A DNA stretch of 35,317 nucleotides from Ettlia oleoabundans. Taxonomy: Eukaryota > Chlorophyta > Chlorophyceae > Chlamydomonadales. Both the position numbers and the translations under genes were made by a program. Shown piece after piece: positions 11,426 to 20,891 of this stretch (positions are counted from its first letter, which is position 1; every line of letters starts with the position of its first letter). The stretch covers positions 1-35,317 of the forward strand of contig JAAMXP010000988.1 of the NCBI GenBank assembly GCA_019693395.1, read 5' to 3'. The notes under the pieces were generated by a model. It was not told the origin of the DNA. It made no database searches and saw only the letters and a list, made by a program, of their open reading frames with translations.

Positions 11426-14400
11426 ATGCAGGCTCGGGCTGTGGCGCTTGCCACCGCCCTTAGGCCTGAGCTATCCAGCCTGCCTTGCTCGTTTCAATCC
11501 GCCCTTGCTATAGAGGGCACATGGGAACAACTGGAAGCTGTCATGGAAGGCATTGGGGCGTTCTCTGGCGCCCTCACCAGGTGATTTGCCATCATCAGCC
11601 AATTGCGAAACCGCATCGAAACACAGTTCGAATTATGTGAAGCTCCACCAATACCGCGCGATGCGTGACACTGGGTGTGCAAGCTTGGAGAGATCCCTGC
11701 CTGTTCCAGCCGCACACCCCACCGCTCAAAAAGTCGCCCTGCTCGCCACATCTCTTAAACCCTGACCACTGAGCTTGGCCATATCTCCTGCCATTTCAGC
11801 GCTTTGATTGGTCTGACAGACTCAATGACGCCGTTGTTAACCAATAACGCGGTATTGGCGACCATTGCCGTGCGACGGGAGGAGGACGCACGCACCGCCA
11901 TCACTACCTGCTGCTAGCTGACATCAGCTATACCCTTCTGGACATGATAAAGGGACGCCGGCTGATACCACCCCAGGAGCATGATTTGATGCGTGTTCTG
12001 GTTTTTGCAGCGGTGGGCACCCATGCAGCGCCTGTGCTGATGCTGGCAGCGACAGGCAGCGGCCCGGCGAGCCGCCCCAACCGGGTCGCGTGGCGTCGCG
12101 CCATTTCCGGGCAGCCGCTGAGGATGCTGTTCATGCTTGCCAGCGGGGTGGTCAGTGAGCTGATTAAGGTAGCCTTCTCGCCAAGCCACCCGCTGCCGGC
12201 GGCTGCACAGGAGCGGGTGCACGCAACCGTGGTGGAGCCGGCACCAATGCGGGCGTTCCTGGAGGCTGTGGTCTCAGCAGCAGCGCGACTCATTGCCAGG
12301 GAAGGTAGGGCCCTGTCAGGCTGGACGCCTGCTTGCACAGGTTTGTGATCATGAGTTTTGGCAGCGCTAATCGCAAGGCAACTTACACTGGGGCACAGTC
12401 ACGCTGCCATACCACGCTCGCACTTTGGATTTTTCGGCTGAAAATAATGTGCCCTGCATCGTTCCACAGTGCACTGCTACAACTCACAACTAGTGCACCC
12501 ACCCGTGCGCTTGTGTCTCCCACGTCCTCCTGCAGGCCCTGGGGGAACCGAGGTGTCCACGTATGAGTGCCTGTACAACATCCTTGTACTGCTGCCCATG
12601 TCTGATTGTACCTCCCCGCCTGTGGGTATCCTGGCGCAGACTCTGTAACATCCCTCAGTCAGTCAGACTGCTGCCCATGTTGCCCACACAGCTTGTGGCG
12701 CAGGCAGATCCCAAGCTGCAGCGCCGCATGGTAGCGGTGGCGGCGGCGAGCGTGTGCAGCGGCGCGCGCCCACCGCGGCCAGAGCAGCGTCAGGCAGGGC
12801 AGTGGGAAGAGACTCGAGACTCTTGCTTTGCCCGCCTGTGTGCTCACCGCCTCGTGCTTGGAAGAAGGGTGAGCACTGTTTGCTGCTGAGGAGCCGCGTG
12901 TGGCAAACCAGCTGTGCAGTGCAGGTGCTGCAGCAGGCACCACTGGCAATTCCAGCGGGGGCCAGCCAGCTGGTGGCCACAGCCATAGCTCGCCTGCGGC
13001 TCAACAATGGCCCTGCTGCTTAGCGATCTTCTGAGGCTGCAAGTCCAGCAGGGCCCCACAGCGCCACCGCCCTTGCAGCTGTCAGTAGTCCAAGAGCCTG
13101 GCTGCCGCAGCAAGGCAGCTGGTGCGGCTGATGGCGGCGGTGGCTGCCGCGGCAGGCGGCAATGTCAAAGAGGGCATTGTCGGCCCTGCAGCAGAGTCCA
13201 GCGAGGTCTTGCAACTGATAGAGCTGATCCGCAGCTATTCCACAGACTCGTTTCGCAATGCGCCGGTGGCCTGGGCTTCTCTAGCAGCCAACCTGCGCAA
13301 CACCCTGGCTGCCGGGTTCGTGCGGCTGGATCTCAGCAGCGCAGAAAGAGTGGCGGCTGCCGCCAGCACCGCAGAAGCGCTGCTGCGGCCTCAGGCATTG
13401 CTGGCGCCCGCAATTCTGCCGGCCTTGGGGCCTGTACCGGGGCGGGGATTGGTGCCGGAACCTCAGTTGCTGGCAGCTGCACGGGACAATCCTGGAGCCT
13501 CTGTCAGCCTGGCTGGCGTGAGGGTGGCGGCACAGCTGCTTCAAGCAGTAGCTGTTGTCATGCCAGTGCAGCCCAGTGCTGCCCCTGAACTTCTGGAGGC
13601 TGCCGCCACCGCCGCAAAACATGTGTGGCCGCTCGCTTCAGGCGCGGGTGGTACCTACCCTGCTGGCGAAGCTCCGGTGGTTGCAGGCATCAGCCACCCT
13701 GCAAGTGACGCCAGCAGCGGGGCCAGCTTGCGGCGGCGGTGCAAAGCGGCACCTATTGCGCTGTTCCTGGCAACAAGGGCTGCTGCTGCCAGTGCCGGCG
13801 CAGCGCTGGTGCAGGGTGGCCAGAGGGGCCCCAGGGGGTCGGACAAGCTGCTTGCCAGGTGAGCTGGAGGGTGGTGTGTCCAGCATCAACGATCAGTTTG
13901 TGTGACCATGTGTACTGTCGCGCTGCCCTTTCCCGCCTGCAATCTCCATCATGTGGTGGAACCTGTCCCTCCTGAAGTCGTGTGCTCATTATCGCCGCCA
14001 GCAAAGCAACCCAAAGCCTGCCCTCATCGCCCCAAAGCCTGCGAGCAGCTCTGTTTGTTTTCATTATCCCCTTCCTCCCTCTCCTCTGCATTGCACTGCA
14101 CTGCAGGCGGCTTGATGCCCTGGCCTTCACCTTCTTTGAGTCGCTAGCTGCCCTGGGTTCTTTGCAGCAGCGAGTGGGCAGGCCAAACGCCTGGCAGGCA
14201 GTTCTGGGCCTGCACATGGCCAAGGCTGAAGCCCTGGCCGCCCTGCTGGATGTGCCACACCTCGACGGATTGCTGGTGCCCGGGTGCACCAACAGCAGGG
14301 GCAGCAGTGCCGTGGGTGCTGCCTTGCGCCAAGTAGTGACTGATTTGGAGGTACGCTGTGTACTGATGTGCATGGATGCGATTGAGCACCTCTTGACTCT

Positions 14401-15545
14401 GCCATGGCCCTGTGAGTGCGTGCCACCGTAAATGTACCGCACGGTTAACCGAAGCTAGCATCCTGGGGGCCATTGGGGTGAAGGAATTCTTGTCGCGTCA
14501 GGGCCACTGTGGTGGGCCATGTCTGGTAGAGATGCGACAAAACGCAGCCTCATGTGCGCAAATGTGGCCATGACCGCCCGCGCGAGCGCGCGCCCTCCTG
14601 CAGATGGCAGCGCAATTCAACCAGCAGGATGGCTCTCCCACACAGGACTGTAAGCGGGGGTGCTGGCTGGCGCTGTGCTGCGCCGCCGGCCTGCTGAGGT
14701 GGCAGGCTGACCTGGAGGCTGAGGTGGCTGCTGATCAGCCATTCCTCACGACGTTGGAAGTGCGTGCTCAGTTATAGTGGAATGGCTTGCAGACACGGAG
14801 CGCCAGGCGGCAATGAGGATGAGCAAGCCCGCTGCCCTCTGCCTTGTCTTCTTTTCAAGCCTGCTGTTTGGCTTTTTGTCCAGCATAATTGGTCTTGCGC
14901 CATTAGCCCACACCTCAAAGCACTGCTGTTGCTGCCTGCTTCCTAAAGACCCTCCTCCATCTCTGTTTGAGCCATACCACTTTCAAAGTTGTGCTGACCC
15001 CACTGACGACATTGCCGCGGGTGCAGAGCATTGCTGCACCGGAGTACCCTCTGGAACGCATACATTCCCTGCTCACTACGCTGGCGGCACTCCTCCCACG
15101 CACCCAGGCAAATCAAGATCTGGTAGCAGCAGTCAGCCAGCCGCCACAAGCATCGCAGCAACAGTTAGCTGCACGTGCAATATACATGAAGGATGTGGTG
15201 TTGCCGCTGTTCCACACGGCTGTCGCTGACAGCCAGGCATCCCTGGCTGAGAGCGGCGCCTCGCAGCTGCCTACGACGGGTGCTGGAGGGGCAAAAGGTG
15301 CAGGTGTGGCAAGCGAGCGGGAGGCTTCACTTGCACTGCGACGTGCTCATGCAGCCAGCACATGTGTCTGCGCCAACTGGAGGTGCAGCAACATGCGGGG
15401 CCCCAGGGAGGACCCTGAGGCAGCAAGCATCCCACAGGGCAAGAGTTGCGGAGGCTGCCGGGCAGTCAAGTATTGCAACACGGCTTGCGCAACGGCAGAC
15501 TGGCGCTTACAAAAGGCAGCTTGCGCTCAGCTGCAGCAGCAATAG
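11426..15545 (+). CDS. Unrecognised helical protein with C-terminal MYND-type zinc finger
   Basis: I recognise no family for most of this gene. The 3' exons are well supported by phase: 13089-13858, 14107-14350, 14604-14759, 14949-15545. The 5' exons are tentative: 11426-11580, 11928-12304, 12536-12621, 12692-12868, 12925-12972; the chain is in frame and totals 869 residues. The body is Ala/Leu-rich and looks all-helical, with segments such as YECLYNILVLLPM that suggest HEAT/ARM-like repeats. The last 55 residues fit an algal MYND finger: CANWRCSN, CGGCRAVKYC, then C and DWRLQKAAC. The usual His four residues before the last Cys (W-x-x-H-K-x-x-C) is Gln here, so one zinc site may be altered. 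MYND fingers normally bind Pro-rich peptides. The 11928 exon could begin earlier, and the 12972/13089 junction is the weakest, because the skipped sequence itself looks partly coding. Confidence 0.6.
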
Positions 15546-15935
15546 CAAGAGAAGTAGCACTAGCACCAGGACAGCAACTTTTTATTGAGCAGCGGCAAAG
15601 GATGCCCTCAACCCTTCTATAGCAGCACTGGGTGTCTTGGCTGCGCTGCGCCCCTTTGTCTGTCAATCCACTAGGCTGGAATAACTGTATCTGCCATAGA
15701 TTAAGAGGAGCAAACTGCAGACTCCGTGTTTGGGCACAACTATGAACTTTAGGAGTGCCGCTGCTGTGCGCGATACGTGTGCTGTGCCACGGCAACTTTG
15801 GTGAAAGCATCGAGGTTCCATCCTAATGCCCGCGAGCTTTACAGAAGTCGCCTCCACCCATAGAGCTCCTCTTGTTCGCGAGAGCCGAAGCAAAGCGTCG
15901 GGTGGGGCGTGCTGCGGCAGGACTGAGCCCCTCCT
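15546..15935. other. Intergenic: 3' flank of the MYND gene and 5' flank of the DnaJ gene
   Basis: This holds the end of the MYND-gene transcript and the DnaJ promoter/5' UTR. I found no TGTAA and no convincing exon. Short minus-strand frames cross the region but lack coding composition or a splice chain. Confidence 0.5.
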
Positions 15936-18900
15936 ATGGAGCACGGCGCGGGAGATATTGAAATCAGGTGCGCCGGTATTGGAATATCGTTGACAACGCT
16001 GCAAGGAACTACAGGCCATGCGCAGGGTGCCTCCTGGTCTGCCTCGACATCCGCAGGCAGCTGCTGGAAGTTTGGTAATACCATATTTTCTGTCCAGCAC
16101 CCTAGGCATTTCAAGCCTCAGCACGGACGCAGTTCTCTAACACCTTGCAGGGTAACTGAAGGCGGTGCTATCGCAGAGCGCAATGAGGAGATCAACCGGC
16201 GGCGCCTTGCTCGCGGCAGCGGTGACAGCGGGCGGCTGCGTGTCACCGACCCTGCGGCTCTTGCGCGGCTCATGGCTGAGATGAAAGCCAAGGCGGAACA
16301 GCAGCGGTAGGATCAGGCTTGATAAATACGATCGGTTGAACAGCCTGACGCATCAGTTATCTTCTCGACCAGCTGGTGAGCTGATGAGGTGCCCAGTTGG
16401 CCTGAAGGACACGCCCCCTGATGGAGCTGCAGGGCGGCAGAAGAGGCGCGAGAGGCTGAGCGGCGGGAGCGGGAAGGGTCCGCCTACCGCACCCCTGAGC
16501 AGCGAGCGGAGGCGGCACGCGCCGCCAGACAGGCTGCACAGCAGGGCAGGGAGGAGGGGCAGGAGGCTCAGGTGCTGGAGAAGAGGTTTGACCCAGCCTG
16601 CGACTACTACCAGCTTCTGGGGGTCCCAAGGTGGGTGGGTGGGTGGACGGAAGGGTGAGCAAGCAGGTAGGTAGGCATGTGAATCGGCTGGCAGTAGGCA
16701 AGAGTCAAGTCCAGGAACCTGAATCAACTGCTGCTGGGGAGCGAAAAGCAGCTCGAGTGTATAAATATGATCTTACTGGAACCCGGCAGAAGCGGCAGTG
16801 CCTTCCCCAACCTTTGGTGTGCCAGCCATTCCGGCGGTATTCAGAGATGAGCACACCCCCATTGATGCCTGAGTGTGCAAGCCGCAGGGGTGCCTCTGCT
16901 GCCGATGTTCGCAAAGCTTACAAGAAGCTGGCACTCCTGTATCACCCAGACAAGCACAAAGCAGCTGATGCAGAGCAGCAAGCCGCCATACAGGACAAGT
17001 TCAAGCAGGCAAGTCACTCAAGGTAGTGCGGCACCTGGCATGGCTGGGGCTCCTTGAGAGAGTGACTGGTGCAGTATGCATGGTCACCGGCAGCAATGTC
17101 CGCATATTCAGGGGTGCCGGAGAGCTGCAGAGGCGCTTTCAAGCATGTCGGTAGCGGGCAGCCGGTGCAGCCCATGCTGGCTCACAAGCCTGCTGTGCCA
17201 ATCGCACCGGTGTCATGCATCTTGACTTGGTGGGCCGCAGGTGGTGGAGGCCTTTGATGTTTTGTCTGATGAGGCGCAGCGTGCGGTGTACGACAAGTGC
17301 CGAGACTACATGGTGGGCGGGCAGGCCTGGGGCTGAGTTATGCTGTGGCTGGGCTGGGCTGGGCTGGTTATTTAAAGTGTCAAAGCATCAGGCCTGCCTG
17401 AAATGCTTTGTATGAGTGTTTGAAAGAATATCAACCATCTGTGTGGCATCTGGCCAGCCCCGCTCATGGCAACGCAGCAAGTTTCCATCATGTTACACAC
17501 ACAGTTGCCAGTTTGCAGCAGCAAGCAGAATGGCTGCCGCTCGGCTGCTGAATCTGCAGGAGGCCAACCCAGGCAGGGGCCTGCCTGTTCTTAGCCCTGA
17601 AGAGGCGGCATTGATGAGGAGTGGCATTGCTGAGCTGGCACGCTTGAGGCGCATGGGAGCCAAGGCCACCAAGCACACCCCACTACAAAAGGAGGTGGGA
17701 GGGAAATGACAGGCGTTGGAAAGCAGGATGTATGGTGCACTGGAGGTGGCCTGCCGACTGAGTCCCTGCAAAACGCCCACCAAATGCTTGGCAATGGGAC
17801 ATTTGGTTGCCTGCAAATGCAAGGGCACATCATTCCGCATGCTTTTGTCATCCCTGTCCTAGGTGTTGGTGTCACTGGAGAAGCTGAATGCGGGGGGCAC
17901 CAAGACGGTGTCAGTGGAGCGTAGACGTGTGCGCCCTGATGGCGCAGAGTTTCTTTCCACCAAGAACATACACCTGATTATCAGGTGCGCATTCACCGCT
18001 ATGCAGGCAGCCCAGCGTTCTTACACGCCATGCATGTAAGTCAGGCACTGCTTTCTGCCTGCTGATGAGATGAACTTACTGCCTGCGATTTACGGCATAA
18101 ACGGTCATGATATCAGGAGAGAGGCTCTATGCCTGCTCATCTTCCTTTCTTCTCTCTTAGCATCCATCCCCTCTCACAATGCAGGCGGGGATCCCGCGAG
18201 GGTGACCGCCTTGTGTTTGAGGGGGACGGTGAGGAGGCGGTGGACACGCTGCCTGGTGATCTGGTGCTAGTCCTCAGACAGAAGCCCCACCCTGTGTACC
18301 GCCGCTCAGGTGTGGGTGGTTCTTGGGGTGAATGGTAAGGTGAGGAAGGGGGAGAAAAAGTGCATCGTGCCATCCACGATGTGCGAAGCCAGAGCCAGGG
18401 GGCGGAGGAAGGAGAGCATATACAACAGCCTGATGCAGCAATCCCTACCAAGTGATCGGTCGCAGTTGGTGCAGGAGGGCCTCTAACTGGCTGGGCCTGC
18501 CAAACCCATACATGGGTCTCAGCAACTTTTGGTCACGCTGGGTTATGGTTGCCCACCACGTAGCCCTTCAGCCTCGTGCCCTCTAGCGTGCAGGTTCCAA
18601 GGATTTGGAGGTGTTTGGGGGCTCAGTGCCGCGTGGGTACTTGCTGTTTGCGGTAGAGGTCACCTCATTGAAGGGCAAGCGCCGCCTGCTCACCATGTCG
18701 GCATTCAGGTGGGGGCAGCAACTAGCGCACAGCAGATGGCATTGTTGCTACCCAAAGCATCGCTTCATTGTCCTGCTGGATGCACGGTGTGTGCTAAAGC
18801 AGAGGTGGTGCCGATGGTGGCTCCCCGCATGCAGGGAGGCGGCGGCCACCGGCGGTTCAGGCGGCGTGTGGCAGGTGGAGCTGCCCGGTCAGGGCCTGTA

Positions 18901-20343
18901 CGACGCAGGTGAGCCTTCATTGGTGGTAGCAGCTTCAGCTTCCAGCAGTCTTGTTTGCAGCCCAGCTTCTTGTGCTGTTCTACAGTTCCCGTTTTTTCAC
19001 AGCTTCACCGTGCTGGATTGCGTCTTGGCACTCCTCTGACAGCAGGTAGGTTTGGGCGCTCCAAATTTGCTGCTTTCACGCTTCCCATCCTCCACCCTCT
19101 TGCAGACGAACCTCGGGAACGACCTGCCGGCAACCTAAGGGTGCAGATGCGCTACCCTAGCTGGCTCTTACAGGAGGCGGAAGTGGCCAGTTGCTTGGCG
19201 CCACAGCCTGTGCACCTGTTGGGCAGTGCCAACGATGTAGTGGCCGCAGCGCTGGCGGCTGGGAGCATGGCAAGCTTGCTGTGCCACCGCATGGAGGCGG
19301 CTGAGATGACGCAAGAGGCTGGCTGTTTGCACGATGGTGTCGGCAGCGGCAGCAGCACCTGCGGAGGCAGCTGGCAAGATGCATGCAGCAGTGCAGCTGC
19401 GTCCCTGGGCAGAGTCGTGAGCGGAGGGAGCAGCAAGGCGGGCAGCAGGAGGAGCTCAAGTGGTGCCACAACCAGCAGCCACAGTAGCAGTTGCAGCAGC
19501 TCTGGTGCCAATGGAGGCAATGCTGGCAAACCAAGTGTGGTCTGTTTAGTGGCGGCGCTGGACGGGCACATCCGCCAGGCAGAAGTTCTTGAGAAGGCAG
19601 GCAGGCACCCTGCTGCCCTAACCAGCCCTGCTGCCCTAACCAGCCCTGCTGCCGGCGCTATGCTTGGGGTGCTGGGAAGGCGAGTGCTGGGCCTGAGAGT
19701 GGGCATCCTGGTCAGCAGCTGCCTGCTTGATGAAGACTGGACGGTGCTGTGGCAGGCCAATGTCATCATCCTGGATTGCCCACAACTGGAGGGAGCAAGC
19801 TGGAAAATGGCTTCACATCGACAGGAGCAGGAGCAGCGTGTTGCGGCGGTGCGGCAGCAACTGCAGGAGGCAGGTCTGATGGAGCTCCTGTGGCAGCGCT
19901 TTTGGGCTGGCTGTCTAGTGGTGGGGGTGGGCCAGACATGCGCATTACTCGGCCGGCAGCATCCAGTTCTGGAAGCAGGAACAGCACCTGGCAGCGACAA
20001 GCAGGCACCACCAGTGCTGCCTTGGTACATTGTTAGGGCTGGTGGCGGCAGCGATGGCTGGGCTGGGCTACACACGGCGCTCAGCCAGCCCAGCGCCTTG
20101 CCAGCAGCCACCACAACAGTGCCAGCATCAGCGGGCAGGCTGGTGGGCGTGGGTGTACTGGCCAGTGGGTGCTGGCTGGTGCAGCCGTACAGCGGGCGTG
20201 CCGAGATGCTGGTGGCACCCAGCAGGGACGCGTTGGTGGCCATAGCAGCCTGGGCGGGAGGTAGCGCACATGATCCAGCGCTGCTGGGGCTGCAGGAGGC
20301 GGAAGAGGAATGGGGGTTCTTCTTGGAACTGAGCCCGCAATAG
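15936..20343 (+). CDS. DnaJ (HSP40) protein with DnaJ C-terminal domain and a long S51-like C-terminal extension
   Basis: Exons: 15936-15967, 16151-16306, 16433-16630, 16888-17008, 17241-17312, 17512-17694, 17863-17984, 18185-18309, 18594-18708, 18835-18908, 19106-20343. Every phase matches, giving 811 residues. Residues 20-115 are charged, Ala/Glu/Arg-rich and coiled-coil-like. The J-domain is at 119-190 (CDYYQLLGVPR, HPD at 148-150, AFDVLSDEAQRAVYD). After a helical linker, 255-400 resembles a type II/III DnaJ C-terminal domain: VSLEKLNAGGTK, SREGDRLVFEGDG, QKPHPVYRRSG. There is no Cys-rich zinc region. J proteins stimulate HSP70 ATPase and deliver clients. Residues 440-540 are Ser/Gly-rich, and 541-800 is an unexpected extension whose strand-loop order (LRVGILV, NVIILDCPQLEG, CLVVGVGQTCALLG, RLVGVGVL) recalls cyanophycinase/peptidase S51 without the nucleophile Ser. 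The intron at 17009 has a GC donor. The extension assignment is tentative; the J-domain is certain. Confidence 0.9.
17009..17240 (+). other. GC-AG intron inside the J-domain
   Basis: The donor is AAGCAG|GCAAGT and the acceptor GCCGCAG|GTG, phase 0. The junction joins DKFKQ to VVEAFDVLSD, the normal J-domain helix III context. Without splicing the frame stops six codons past the donor. Confidence 0.9.
19616..19654 (+). repeat. 18-base tandem repeat in the DnaJ C-terminal extension
   Basis: Two copies plus a partial third of an 18-base unit (CCTGCTGCCCTAACCAGC) encode PAALTS-PAALTS-PAA. It lies in the linker before the S51-like segment. The unit length keeps the frame, so copy-number variation would change linker length only. 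Confidence 0.8.
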
Positions 20344-20891
20344 GGCAGGACTTGTGGAGCAGAGCGCGTTTGCCGGCTTCCTTTCAGCAAGAAGCAGCAA
20401 AAGCCGTCAATATGGGCAGGAGGAGCTTCTTTATGGTCGTGAAGCCTTATATATGTACTGCATCGCGTCATCTATATGTCTGCCAAATCAGTCAACGTTC
20501 AACAAAGCCCTCGGCGGTGGCGGTGTCATCGTTGGATTCAGGGCGGTCGGCACTGGCGGCACATTGGGATGTATCCACAGATCGGACTATGCACTACGCT
20601 GATGTCAATACGAGGCCTATTACTATCTGTGTCTCATAGGGAATGCATGCATTGCTGGACGAATCGGACAGCACGAGCGGGTGACTGCCGTTCTCCTTCG
20701 CAGCCCGGCGTTCTATCGCGCTGAACTAAGGACGCCTGTAAGCTGAAGCAACCGCGTACGTGCGATCAACCGCTCGAAAAAGAGTGGCGGGCCGGAGAAG
20801 GGCTCTACCGTTCAATCAAGGTGACTGCGGCCGCAAGCAGGGATGGCCTTTTGAAGAGGGTTGTCTGTGATGTGCAACTCTCATCCATGGG
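20344..20891. other. Intergenic: 3' flank of the DnaJ gene and 5' flank of the AP2/B3-like gene
   Basis: A TGTAA motif at 20737-20741 lies about 395 bases after the DnaJ stop and is a candidate poly(A) signal. The rest should be promoter and 5' UTR of the next gene. I see no supported exon, but a non-coding first exon or a short 5' coding exon of the next gene is possible, because its start is not firmly fixed. Confidence 0.45.

Noticed and set aside
11148..11513. 121-codon plus-strand frame before the MYND gene
   Set aside because: It has no coding character, overlaps the proposed start exon in another frame, and crosses the TGTAA signal of the preceding gene.
11800..11916. Possible extra exon of the MYND gene beginning after TTTCAG at 11799
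   Set aside because: It joins in phase to the first exon but runs to a stop, and no good donor leads into the next exon frame. Splicing directly to 11928 is simpler, though this is not settled.
19152..20471. 439-codon open frame on the minus strand
   Set aside because: It is antisense to the last DnaJ exon, which is phase-linked to ten other exons. The antisense product is low-complexity Ser/Pro/Leu with no family match.
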